Below are positions 1 to 7,391 of a stretch of 18,490 bases of DNA, in pieces. The DNA comes from QYOJ01 sp964642545 (lineage in GTDB: Bacteria; Bacteroidota; Bacteroidia; Bacteroidales; FEN-979): contig CAZXQU010000056.1 in NCBI GenBank assembly GCA_964642545.1, forward strand, positions 1 through 18,490, written 5' to 3'. The number at the start of each line of letters is the position of its first letter. Position 1 is the first letter of the stretch. Position numbers and translations under genes: made by a program. The notes below the pieces were generated by a model. The model ran no database searches. It was not told the origin of the DNA and was given only the letters and a program-made list of their open reading frames with translations.

Positions 1-127
1 TTGAGAAAACAATAAAAAACCTAGGAGTAGTAAAGGTTTTATAATTCATTAATAGATTAGTATTAGTGTTTCACAAAAATAAGAAATCATTTCAATAAAA
101 GTCAAGTGAAACATGAATTTGTTTTCA

Positions 128-135
128 TATTTTTG
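128..135 (+). promoter_or_regulatory. Candidate Bacteroidota -7 promoter element for the amidohydrolase
   Basis: TATTTTTG fits the Bacteroidota primary-sigma -7 consensus TAnnTTTG. It lies 23 bases before the ATG at 159, so the transcript would have a short leader of roughly 15 bases. No clear TTTG -33 element sits at the usual distance upstream. The region 1-127 is AT-rich and shows nothing else I can name. The call rests on one motif. Confidence 0.35.
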
Positions 136-158
136 AACTTTCAACTAAATAATTTATT

Positions 159-1814
159 ATGTATTTGAAAAAGAGATATTTACTTTTGTCAGTTACTTGG
201 ACAGTTCTGCTATTAACTCAATCTTGTACGATGAAAAAGCGCGTAGACACACTTTTAACCAATGCCCGCATCTATACCATGGATGAATCGGGAAAGGTTT
301 GTGAAGCGATGGTAATTGACCAGGGGAAAGTGGTGAACACAGGCTCTGCAGATGATTTGCTGGCGATGTATGAACCCAAAAACAGGTTGGATGCAAATGA
401 GAAAGCTATCTTTCCGGGGTTTATTGATGCTCATTGCCATTTTTATGGGCTTGCCTTGGGACTCCGGTGGGTAGATCTTGTTGGGTGTACCTCATTTGAT
501 GAAGTACTGAATAGGATCTCCATGGCCGACACCTTAACGGAGGATAGCTGGATTACTGGCAGAGGATGGGATCAGAACCTTTGGGATGTGAAGGAGTTCC
601 CAAATAAACGGGTCCTGGACGAACAATGGCCCGATAAACCTGTTGTGCTTGTACGGATTGATGGGCATTCTGTTCTGGCTAACCAGGAGGCCCTTAACAG
701 GGCAGGGATCGGGTTGAATCACAATTACTCAAAAGGAGAAGTGGAAATCGTCAACGGCGAATTGACTGGGATCCTTAGTGAAACTGCTGCTAACGATATT
801 CGAAGCGCTATCCCAAAACCCAGCCGGGAAACAACCATCGATCTGCTCAAAGAAGCCGAGTATCTCTGTTTTTCGCAAGGTCTTACAGGAGTAACGGATG
901 CAGGGTTGGAGTATGCAATACTGAATCTGCTTGATTCTACTCTCAAGGAAGGGGTTCTGCAAATCCATATCTATGCAATGGTTGAACCTACGGAAGAGAA
1001 CATTCAGTCGTTTGTGAAGAATGGACCCTACCACAATGGCCGGTTTCACGTCTGTTCTATCAAATTCTATGCTGATGGAAGTTTGGGAAGCCGTACGGCA
1101 CTTCTAAAGTACCCATACAGTGATGACCCGTCGAAGTCGGGCATCCAGGTCTCGTCTCCCGATTCAATTCGGGAGATCTGTGAACTTGCCCTGGCAAACA
1201 ATTATCAGGTCAATATACATTGCATCGGTGATAAGGCTGTTCGTGAGGTGCTGGATGTTTACGCTGAATTCCTGGTTAAAGGCAATGATCGTCGGTGGCG
1301 AATTGAACATGCCCAGGTCGTTGATCCGGCCGACTTGATTCTCTTCAAAACCTATTCAATAATTCCATCAGTACAGGCAACACATGCCACATCCGACATG
1401 TACTGGGCTGGTGATCGTCTTGGCCCTGAACGAATAACATGGGCCTACGCTTACAAGGAATTGCTGGACCAGAATGGATGGATTCCGAATGGGACCGATT
1501 TCCCAATAGAACGTGTAAACCCCTTGCTAACTTTCTATGCCGCAGTTGCTCGGAAAGATGTCTCAGGTTATCCTGCAAATGGATTTCAACCGGAAAATGC
1601 ACTTACCCGTGAGGAGGCTCTCAAATCAATGACTATCTGGGCAGCCAAAGCCAATTTTGAAGAGAAGGAGTATGGTAGCCTTGAGCCAGGGAAATGGGCT
1701 GATTATGTGATACTTGATCAGGATATCATGGAGATTCCAATGGAGGAAGTTCCGGAGGTCAGGGTAATTCAGACCTGGTCGCATGGTGAGAAAGTATTTG
1801 AAGTAGGGAAGTAG
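159..1814 (+). CDS. YtcJ-like metal-dependent amidohydrolase, predicted lipoprotein
   Basis: A 551-residue amidohydrolase of the Amidohydro_3/YtcJ type, which hydrolyses amide or related C-N bonds with a bound metal; the substrate cannot be read from sequence. The N-terminus is a lipoprotein signal ending LLLTQSC with Cys23 as lipid site, so it is probably anchored on the periplasmic side of a membrane. Family marks are the metal-binding HxH at His92/His94 (DAHCHF), Lys302 in the IKFYADGSLGSR segment, His354 (NIHCIGD), His384 (IEHAQ) and Asp447 (GTDFP). The C-terminal beta-sandwich segment YGSLEPGKWADYVILD is present. All expected ligands are intact and the length is normal for the family. 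It is a single-gene unit convergent with the next gene, and a hairpin with a T-run begins at its stop codon. Confidence 0.93.
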   Translation: MYLKKRYLLLSVTWTVLLLTQSCTMKKRVDTLLTNARIYTMDESGKVCEAMVIDQGKVVNTGSADDLLAMYEPKNRLDANEKAIFPGFIDAHCHFYGLALGLRWVDLVGCTSFDEVLNRISMADTLTEDSWITGRGWDQNLWDVKEFPNKRVLDEQWPDKPVVLVRIDGHSVLANQEALNRAGIGLNHNYSKGEVEIVNGELTGILSETAANDIRSAIPKPSRETTIDLLKEAEYLCFSQGLTGVTDAGLEYAILNLLDSTLKEGVLQIHIYAMVEPTEENIQSFVKNGPYHNGRFHVCSIKFYADGSLGSRTALLKYPYSDDPSKSGIQVSSPDSIREICELALANNYQVNIHCIGDKAVREVLDVYAEFLVKGNDRRWRIEHAQVVDPADLILFKTYSIIPSVQATHATSDMYWAGDRLGPERITWAYAYKELLDQNGWIPNGTDFPIERVNPLLTFYAAVARKDVSGYPANGFQPENALTREEALKSMTIWAAKANFEEKEYGSLEPGKWADYVILDQDIMEIPMEEVPEVRVIQTWSHGEKVFEVGK

Positions 1815-1851
1815 GGACGTATGAGCAATTCATGAATTGCCCCTACTTTTT
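1809..1851 (+). terminator. Palindromic rho-independent terminator, possibly a dispersed palindrome
   Basis: An outer stem of 8 bp (AAGTAGGG at 1809-1816 with CCCTACTT at 1841-1848) encloses a perfect 16-base palindrome GCAATTCATGAATTGC (1825-1840). A run of five T follows from 1847. The left arm starts inside the last codon of the amidohydrolase. It sits between convergent genes; the T-run serves the plus-strand gene. The arms joined to the inner palindrome resemble a GTAGGGGC...GCCCCTAC palindrome that I recall as dispersed in several bacterial genomes, with extra bases in the left arm here. Confidence 0.7.
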
Positions 1852-1871
1852 ATTAACTGGTAGTCTACAGG

Positions 1872-2483
1872 TTACTTAGCAATGGATTTGCAGATGAATT
1901 TCCCTGCGTTGTCGCCAGCCCTGTCGAAACAACTTTGGATACGGCTTCCGTTGTCAAAATCATAACCAGCCATATTTACACTCTGGATCTTTGGATAATC
2001 AATGGTAGCAATAGGTGTGCCTGGATTACCTGATTCAACCAGATCAATCACCATGTTTACCATGGCAGGCTTGCTCATCCCTACGCCTGACTGAAATCCA
2101 GGTTCAATAAAATTGATGTGGACCACAAGAGTGTAGGTGGCATCAGGGGCGTTTTCTGTTGCGTTCAATCCGCAGTTTTCAAGTTTCCCGTTGAGGTTCT
2201 TTTCGAACATTGGCTGAAAACGGGCAGTTTTATCGTTTCCCCAGGCCACGGCCCATGTTTCACCACTTCCCGCTTGTTTCTTGTTCCGATCGTTGATGCC
2301 TTTCGCGATGTAATCAGCCTCTGCCAGTTTACCTACCTTAAGCTGGCTGTAATCATACTGGAGATTGACAGAACTCTGTCCCTTCAGCGCAGACAAACTG
2401 CCTGATTTAAGTTTCTGGGCAAACAAGGATCCGCCGGCGGTAATAAAAATACCTACCAATAACATTAATGCAATTCGTTTCAT
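1872..2483 (-). CDS. Secreted protein of unknown function
   Basis: I do not recognise the family. The start chosen is the ATG at 2483 (203 residues) because it gives a compact signal peptide MKRIALMLLVGIFITAGGSLFAQ; an ATG at 2507 would add eight polar residues in front. The mature part has a beta-rich centre (YTLVVHINFIEPGF, then MVNMVIDLVES, then TPIATIDYPKIQ) and three cysteines, in the LENCG, QSCFD and FICKS segments. This vaguely recalls periplasmic DUF4410/DUF4136-like domains, but I cannot assign it. It lies 36-60 bases below the ligase gene stop with its own -7 element, so it may be transcribed separately from the cluster. It is the last minus-strand gene before the convergent amidohydrolase. 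Confidence 0.75.
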   Translation of the reverse strand: MKRIALMLLVGIFITAGGSLFAQKLKSGSLSALKGQSSVNLQYDYSQLKVGKLAEADYIAKGINDRNKKQAGSGETWAVAWGNDKTARFQPMFEKNLNGKLENCGLNATENAPDATYTLVVHINFIEPGFQSGVGMSKPAMVNMVIDLVESGNPGTPIATIDYPKIQSVNMAGYDFDNGSRIQSCFDRAGDNAGKFICKSIAK

Positions 2484-2523
2484 ACATTTGATTGTTAGGT
2501 TCGACATAATTGATTTATTTGGA

Positions 2524-2531
2524 CAAAATTA
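2524..2531 (-). promoter_or_regulatory. Candidate -7 promoter element for the secreted protein
   Basis: On the minus strand TAATTTTG matches TAnnTTTG. It lies in the short gap between the ligase stop (2544) and the secreted-protein gene, about 40 bases before the preferred ATG at 2483. A start near 2517 would give a leader of about 34 bases for that ATG but only about 10 for the ATG at 2507, which supports the downstream start. No clear -33 element was seen. Confidence 0.4.
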
Positions 2532-2543
2532 ATTATTTCTTAT

Positions 2544-3848
2544 TTATATCACCCTGTTATCTATAAACTTGATCGATTTCCTGCTGTTATCAGGGAATTG
2601 CATCTGGTGAATCTCTTCATAAGGGTGGAAAATAATGGTTGGGGCTACCCGGAGTTTCGCCCGGAAATGATCCCGGATATCTGATTCCATATGGCTAATT
2701 GACTCCTTACTCCCGGCATGAATGAGGATGTGATCTGTGCCGATCTCATTTATAGATACCTCAACCACATAATTATATACATAGTCAATACCATCCAGAA
2801 TATCGTAAAGAGAGGGAGGATAGATGGTGGTCCCTTTGTATTTGATCATTTGATTTTTACGTCCGATTACTGGCCCGATACGCAAGGTAGTTCTGCCACA
2901 GGAGCATGGATCGGTATAGTGTGAACAAATATCTCCCGTTTTGAAACGAAGCAACGGCATCCCTTCAATGCCAAGGGGGGTTACGGTGACTTCCCCAGGC
3001 TCACCTTCACTTACAGGTTGGTCATTCTCGTCAAGAAACTCCACGATAATCAGTTCAGGATGATGATGACCTCCCGTACCAGCACTACATTCGGTAAACG
3101 ATGTTGCCATCTCCGTAGAAGCGTAGGTTGGGTATAACTTCAGAGGCCACTTGTCCAAAATTTTTCGAGCTAACGCATTGAAAGTGAGATCCTGGTTTCG
3201 TAGAGGTTCGCCAATACAAATGGCTTTTTTTACTGAACAGGATTGGTATTCAATGCCATGCTTCTCTGCATATTCAATGATTTTGAGAATGAAACTGGGA
3301 ACAACCACGATCGCGTCCGGGGATATTCGGTGAATTGTATCCCATTGGAGTTCGGGGATTCCATTGCCAACCCTGATGACACTTGCTCCCAACTCCCGGA
3401 TCCCAAGAAAATAGGCCATGCCTGCCATAAAACGACGATCAATAGTGGTCATCAACTGATAGATCTCGCCGGGATGTGCATCAGCACATGTAAAAGAGAT
3501 GGCTTCATTGTATGCCAGGCGATTCAAATCCTTGTCTGTCAGCGCAAACGTAACCGGATCACCCTGTGTTCCTGAAGTTGTTATGTAGTCAACAATTTTC
3601 TCCTTCCCAACACAGAGGAAGTCTTTGTTCTGCCGCTGCAGGTCCTCTTTTGTCGTTGGAGGGATATGGATCAGATCGTTGATTCCAGATATTTTGGTTG
3701 GATCAATCCTCTGACTATCAAATAGATTCTTGTAGAAGGGAGAGTATGAGTCAAGATAGCGAAGAAGCTCCTGAAGCTTTAAATCCTGGTACCGACGGAT
3801 CTCTTCGACCGGTTGGGTCTCGATGGCAGGGAAAAATGGTGACTTCAT
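2544..3848 (-). CDS. PaaK-type (phenylacetate-CoA ligase-like) adenylate-forming ligase
   Basis: A 434-residue member of the ANL superfamily, closest in build to phenylacetate-CoA ligases. Such enzymes activate an aryl or acyl acid with ATP and pass it to CoA or a carrier-protein thiol. The phosphate-binding loop is TTSGTQGDP (residues 90-98). The A5-like segment is YPTYASTEMATSF (239-251), with A7-like LLRFKTGDICSHY (299-311). A CSCGRT cysteine pair (315-320) and GRKNQMIKYKGTTIYP (329-344) follow. The C-terminal SRKSIKFIDNR carries a likely catalytic lysine (Lys424). Length is typical. The stop of the outer-membrane protein gene lies one base upstream, so translation is probably coupled. In this operon it is the likely loader of the ACP encoded at 5665-5946; the acid used is unknown. 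Confidence 0.9.
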   Translation of the reverse strand: MKSPFFPAIETQPVEEIRRYQDLKLQELLRYLDSYSPFYKNLFDSQRIDPTKISGINDLIHIPPTTKEDLQRQNKDFLCVGKEKIVDYITTSGTQGDPVTFALTDKDLNRLAYNEAISFTCADAHPGEIYQLMTTIDRRFMAGMAYFLGIRELGASVIRVGNGIPELQWDTIHRISPDAIVVVPSFILKIIEYAEKHGIEYQSCSVKKAICIGEPLRNQDLTFNALARKILDKWPLKLYPTYASTEMATSFTECSAGTGGHHHPELIIVEFLDENDQPVSEGEPGEVTVTPLGIEGMPLLRFKTGDICSHYTDPCSCGRTTLRIGPVIGRKNQMIKYKGTTIYPPSLYDILDGIDYVYNYVVEVSINEIGTDHILIHAGSKESISHMESDIRDHFRAKLRVAPTIIFHPYEEIHQMQFPDNSRKSIKFIDNRVI

Positions 3849-3849
3849 A

Positions 3850-4548
3850 TTAAAACTTAAAGCCTAGCAGCACCCTGAAGGTATTAATATCAATTTCGTG
3901 TATAGGCCTCGATTTGTCGAAATCATTGTAGTTTATTTTCCCTATGGTATAGTGAAATCCTACAAGGAATAATCTGTAGCGAATATTCATCATCAATTCC
4001 TGTCCAGCGATTTGGTATCCCCAATCGCTATTATGCCAACTCATGTTAAAGTTCAGTTTATAACTCAAGTCGATCATCAATCTGTCCACGGGATTCACTG
4101 TAATAAGCGGGCCGAATTTCTGACCAAAGAAGAAGTACCAGAATTCTGTCTCCTTTTTGTTGCTTGTGGCAGGAATATTTGGTTTGGATGTGGCAAACCA
4201 GGCATCAATAAAGCATGCGTCGATTCCAAATCTCAGAAAATTGTTGGCGATGGCAGGACCAATGTAGATCAAGTAACCCAAACCAAGGTTTCCTCCGATT
4301 TTAGCAGCATGAAAAAGCGTTGTATCCGGCGTGTAGAAAGGAGCCTTGTCAATTAGTATTTTGCCAGTTGCAAATGTTCCTACAGGAAATACCGGTCCTA
4401 TCTTCAGGTAAAATCCACTTTTGATTAAATTTGGTCTGGAAATATTACCATTGGTTGAAGAGGTTTGTGGTTGTGTCTGGTCCTGAGAGAGCGCTACTCC
4501 ACCGGTTAAAACCAGCAGTGTCGTGAAAATGGCTATATAACGATTCAT
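3850..4548 (-). CDS. Predicted outer-membrane beta-barrel protein
   Basis: A 232-residue protein with a signal peptide (MNRYIAIFTTLLVLTGGVALSQD) and a mature part of alternating amphipathic strands rich in Gly, Tyr, Phe and Trp, such as SGFYLKIGPVFPVG, GGNLGLGYLIYIG, LMIDLSYKLNFNMSW and LMMNIRYRLFLVGFHYTIG. It ends in a strand closing with Phe (TFRVLLGFKF), the usual C-terminal signature of an outer-membrane barrel. Strand content suggests a small barrel of about eight strands; that number is an estimate. It sits between the sulfotransferase and ligase genes, so it may handle or display the pathway product, but this is inferred only from position. A separate -7 element precedes it, so it may also be transcribed on its own. 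Confidence 0.8.
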   Translation of the reverse strand: MNRYIAIFTTLLVLTGGVALSQDQTQPQTSSTNGNISRPNLIKSGFYLKIGPVFPVGTFATGKILIDKAPFYTPDTTLFHAAKIGGNLGLGYLIYIGPAIANNFLRFGIDACFIDAWFATSKPNIPATSNKKETEFWYFFFGQKFGPLITVNPVDRLMIDLSYKLNFNMSWHNSDWGYQIAGQELMMNIRYRLFLVGFHYTIGKINYNDFDKSRPIHEIDINTFRVLLGFKF

Positions 4549-4568
4549 GGCAATATATATTTAGGATT

Positions 4569-4576
4569 CAAATGTA
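4569..4576 (-). promoter_or_regulatory. Candidate internal -7 promoter element before the outer-membrane protein gene
   Basis: On the minus strand TACATTTG matches TAnnTTTG, 20 bases before the ATG at 4548, in the 40-base gap after the sulfotransferase stop. Every junction from the acyltransferase to the sulfotransferase is 13 bases or less, so this gap with a promoter-like motif may allow the barrel and ligase genes to be expressed apart from the upstream part of the operon. No -33 box is evident. Confidence 0.4.
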
Positions 4577-4588
4577 AAATTAAACAAT

Positions 4589-5668
4589 TTACGTGTATCC
4601 GTAACGCTCCATGTATATTCTCATGATGTCGGCAATCACCTCTTTTTCTTCATCTGCAAGCACAAAGATATTTTTCTTGTAATCCGAATTTGAGGAGATA
4701 AATCCATTCAACTGATTTTCATAGCGATCAGTAAAAGGGAGATCTAGTTTCCGATAGAGTGTACGCAAAGATCCGACAGGATCTTTTTCGAGATCTTCGT
4801 ACCGAATTTCTGCATACCGTTCTTCCGGAATCGGACTGAGATCATGCAACAGGGTGTTGGTCATCTGTGAGAAAAAACGTGAGATCTCATCAATCGTCGG
4901 CGTGTAACTGTTTCTGTTCAGGACATTTTGTTTCTGAACAACACTCCAGAGATGCCTGGTTGAAGGGACAACATCAAACGGATGCCTGACAATATGGATG
5001 AATCGGGCTTCAGGAAAGAGTTTTGCAAGAAGAGGAATCCGTAATGAATTAAAGGGATTCTTGGATAGAATTCGTTTGTGTGAGGCGAAATGAATTTTTT
5101 TGTAAAAATCCAACAGGGATCTTCCCCATTGATCAGCCGATCTGCCTTCAGGGATAAATTCAGCACCCTTCAGAAAATATTCTCTATTTGAAGGAAAGAT
5201 GAGCTGTTCAAGAGGAGAAAATGTGGTGAGCCGGAAGAGCGCATATTCATCTTCTTGCGGCTCATCCATGCCTATCTTTACATTGTCCATCGGTCGGGAT
5301 GTACCCATCATCATGTTGAATATGGGTTGATAGAATCGGTAAGAAACCAGAAAATTTCCAGGTAATGCAACCTGGAATAACGTAGGTGCTGCAAGTTCGG
5401 GATCCTGGGCCATCATCTGGTGGAGCATGGTAGATCCTGTTCTCCAGTGACCGACTATAAAAACCGGGTCGATCGGAAGGGGAGAGTCAGCCAATGCCTT
5501 TTTAAATCTTGCCGATTCTAAACGTGAGAAGAGAGATGACCATAAAGAGCTTTGGAGCAAAAAAAGCACCCGGCTTATATAGGTTGGATTCCAGTCGAAA
5601 TGATTACGTGAAAGCAAACGTACCAGTGACCTGAAACGGATGCCAGCCGTTAAGTATGAATCTTTCAA
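4589..5668 (-). CDS. PAPS-dependent sulfotransferase (Sulfotransfer_3-like)
   Basis: A 359-residue sulfotransferase, expected to move a sulfuryl group from PAPS to a hydroxyl or amine of a small molecule or glycolipid. The 5'-phosphosulfate-binding loop is FIVGHWRTGSTMLHQMM (residues 70-86). The 3'-phosphate-binding segment is FIHIVRHPFDVVPSTR (223-238), with Arg228 and Ser236 as expected PAPS contacts. The DEPQEDEYALF segment (135-145) is typical of the bacterial Sulfotransfer_3-like group. Both cofactor motifs are intact. There is no signal peptide, so it acts in the cytoplasm or at the inner face of the membrane. The start overlaps the ACP stop by four bases (ATGA), a sign of coupled translation. 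The acceptor is unknown; the neighbours suggest an acylated product of the same operon. Confidence 0.92.
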   Translation of the reverse strand: MKDSYLTAGIRFRSLVRLLSRNHFDWNPTYISRVLFLLQSSLWSSLFSRLESARFKKALADSPLPIDPVFIVGHWRTGSTMLHQMMAQDPELAAPTLFQVALPGNFLVSYRFYQPIFNMMMGTSRPMDNVKIGMDEPQEDEYALFRLTTFSPLEQLIFPSNREYFLKGAEFIPEGRSADQWGRSLLDFYKKIHFASHKRILSKNPFNSLRIPLLAKLFPEARFIHIVRHPFDVVPSTRHLWSVVQKQNVLNRNSYTPTIDEISRFFSQMTNTLLHDLSPIPEERYAEIRYEDLEKDPVGSLRTLYRKLDLPFTDRYENQLNGFISSNSDYKKNIFVLADEEKEVIADIMRIYMERYGYT

Positions 5669-5946
5669 GAGCCGACACGTTGACTTGATACAAATTCAGC
5701 AATGCTGTCGACAGACTGAATGATATGACGGGCCAGGTTTTGATCATTTAACCTGATATTGTATTTCCTTTGGAGAGCCATGATAATCTCAATCCCATCA
5801 ACTGAATCAAGAGTAAGTGCATTTGTGCCGCCAAAAAGGGGCTCACTGTTAACCACATCATCAGGATCGACATCGGCTATATTTAGTGTTGACATGATGA
5901 GGTTCTTAATCTCCAGTTTCAGCTCATCGCTCGGTAGGGTAGACAT
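5665..5946 (-). CDS. Acyl carrier protein
   Basis: A 93-residue phosphopantetheine carrier. Ser48 in LTLDSVDGIEI is the expected attachment site, and the rest follows the four-helix carrier pattern: ELKLEIKNLIMSTLNI as helix 1, VDGIEIIMALQRKYNI as helix 2, then helices 3 and 4 to SIAEFVSS. The start at 5946 keeps all of helix 1; an internal ATG at 5895 would remove it. The gene start lies 28 bases inside the end of the BtrH-family gene, and its stop overlaps the sulfotransferase start by four bases. It carries DPDDVV and SEPLFGG before the serine, as is common in dedicated secondary-metabolite ACPs. Placement between a BtrH-family acyltransferase candidate and a sulfotransferase argues for a pathway-specific carrier rather than the housekeeping AcpP. 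Confidence 0.92.
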   Translation of the reverse strand: MSTLPSDELKLEIKNLIMSTLNIADVDPDDVVNSEPLFGGTNALTLDSVDGIEIIMALQRKYNIRLNDQNLARHIIQSVDSIAEFVSSQRVGS

Positions 5947-6962
5947 AGTAGTTTTCTATTTAATACTTTTTTCAGTTTTTTAAAGAACAGCTCTTCAACC
6001 TCTGCACGGTCCAAGATCAGGTCGCTAAGCTCTCTCAATTTATCAGGACCCAGGTCCCTGTTTTTCCCAATCCTTGCAGCAAAGAGTGAAATCTCGCGCC
6101 ATCCGTCGCCAATTGTCATCAGTTCGGCAGAGAGTTCCTTCAACGCTTCATTTTTTACAATTTCAGCTGCCTGCTGAAGAAAAGTGGCATACATAAACCT
6201 GAAACCTGCGCCACCGGTACCCTGATCTTCCAGAAGAATGTTGATCTTCATCACCTCATGCGACAGGTGTTCTGTATCCCTGGCAAATTTCGGCCAGTCA
6301 ACTACCCGTTTAGCAAAGAGCCGGATGCCTTTGATTCCGATAAACGGTACCGGAAGCTTGAGCATATTGAAACAGGCTTTGTCAATGCCCTTAATGATTG
6401 GCTTTCGAAGATCGATTTCGGAAGGAACAAACGACGGATAAAACAGAAATCCTTTCGGCGACATATTGCCACCTGCAAACCTTCCTCTCCGAAGCGACTC
6501 TTCATTCAACCGTTCAGGTTTTGGGAAATAACTGTCACTGACAATATATTCCTGACCCTCTTTTCCAATGACCACCATAAAATGGACATTCACGTGCGCT
6601 CTTTCCCAACTGGGGACATAATCCATGTAATAAAAATCAACCTGGGAAGCAGTGGGTATTCCACGGTTGAGAAGTTCATCCAGTTTTTCTATCCCCTTCT
6701 GTTCTTCCCGGAAAGAGAATGTTTGAAATTTCACACCCAGCCGTTTTTGGATGTTCTTCCTCATGTCGCCCGGACGGTTCCTGACGATGAACGTTGGGAA
6801 AGTAAAAGATTTATGCTTATGAAAGTATCCGAAAAAAATTCCGCTTGCAATACCGAACACCATTGGCTCGGTGATAATCAGTCCGGCATGGTTTAACAAC
6901 GATGTAACGGTGCCTGACTCACAATGGGCACCCATTTTATGATTGAAAGGTATTGTAGTCAT
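5919..6962 (-). CDS. BtrH N-terminal/DUF4872-type protein, likely acyl-ACP acyltransferase
   Basis: A 347-residue protein that I recognise as BtrH-like. BtrH in butirosin biosynthesis transfers an acyl group from the BtrI carrier protein to an aminoglycoside amine. The N-terminus holds HKMGAHCESGTV with Cys14 as candidate nucleophile. HVNVHFMVVIG (His127) and YIVSDSYF (Asp143) complete a papain-like Cys-His-Asp arrangement, similar in outline to C39-type folds. The region after about residue 185 is helical, as expected of the DUF4872 part. The ACP gene directly downstream overlaps it by 28 bases, which fits use of an acyl-ACP donor. Its own start overlaps the stop of the small upstream gene by four bases. 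The acceptor is unknown. The family call is firm; the reaction is by analogy. Confidence 0.83.
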   Translation of the reverse strand: MTTIPFNHKMGAHCESGTVTSLLNHAGLIITEPMVFGIASGIFFGYFHKHKSFTFPTFIVRNRPGDMRKNIQKRLGVKFQTFSFREEQKGIEKLDELLNRGIPTASQVDFYYMDYVPSWERAHVNVHFMVVIGKEGQEYIVSDSYFPKPERLNEESLRRGRFAGGNMSPKGFLFYPSFVPSEIDLRKPIIKGIDKACFNMLKLPVPFIGIKGIRLFAKRVVDWPKFARDTEHLSHEVMKINILLEDQGTGGAGFRFMYATFLQQAAEIVKNEALKELSAELMTIGDGWREISLFAARIGKNRDLGPDKLRELSDLILDRAEVEELFFKKLKKVLNRKLLCLPYRAMS

Positions 6963-7378
6963 GGTTTAGCAAGTTCAGCATTCATCGGTTCAAAAGAGGG
7001 AACTGCTTTCTGAAGCTGTTCGACAGTTATATTGAAGACAGTCGCATACCTGCGTTGAAGTTCCTCAGATAATTTCTCAAAATGTACTGGCAGGAGATGC
7101 CGTTTTATCTTCCGAACAGGAATCTTGGTCCTGGCTGAAAGTTCTTTAGGTGTCAGATCTTCCAGGATCATGAATAATTTTACCGGGCTGATTTCACCTC
7201 TGTTGATCTGTTCTTTGAGTTTGTTGATCAGGTTGTTTCTCTTTTCGAAATAATCGTCAATGTAATTCTTCGTGATATATGAACCTGTTTGCATGGGTCC
7301 AAACTGCCCATCCTCCTTCTCCACATAAAGGATCATCTGTTGCTCAGGACAATCAACAAAGCCCTCTTTCTCTTTCAT
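6959..7378 (-). CDS. Small XRE-like helix-turn-helix protein of unknown role
   Basis: The start chosen is the ATG at 7378 (139 residues, MKEKEGFVDC...): AAAGGGG lies just upstream of it, and the gene then begins 13 bases after the permease stop. An ATG at 7408 would overlap the permease gene by 17 bases. Residues 75-123 look like a divergent lambda-repressor/XRE fold: LTPKELSARTKIPVRKIKRHL for the first helices, then YATVFNITVEQL, the usual final helix pattern. The first 70 residues are acidic to mixed, with a helical KRNNLINKLKEQINRGEIS stretch. It could regulate the cluster, or it could be a small partner of the BtrH-like protein, to whose gene it is fused by an ATGA overlap. I cannot assign a family with confidence. 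Confidence 0.7.
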   Translation of the reverse strand: MKEKEGFVDCPEQQMILYVEKEDGQFGPMQTGSYITKNYIDDYFEKRNNLINKLKEQINRGEISPVKLFMILEDLTPKELSARTKIPVRKIKRHLLPVHFEKLSEELQRRYATVFNITVEQLQKAVPSFEPMNAELAKP

Positions 7379-7391
7379 AACCCCTTTGGTG

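Noticed and set aside
2544..3848. True phenylacetate-CoA ligase (paaK) of phenylacetate degradation
   Set aside because: No other phenylacetate catabolism genes are present, and the neighbours are ACP-based biosynthetic genes. Only the family name is justified.
4012..4356. A 114-codon plus-strand frame opposite the outer-membrane protein gene
   Set aside because: No recognisable domain, start signal or promoter; the opposite strand encodes a convincing signal peptide and beta-barrel.
6258..6896. A 212-codon open frame on the plus strand opposite the BtrH-like gene
   Set aside because: The minus-strand protein is a recognisable family with coupled neighbours. The plus-strand translation is rich in Lys, Arg, His and Phe with no domain, as expected for an antisense shadow.
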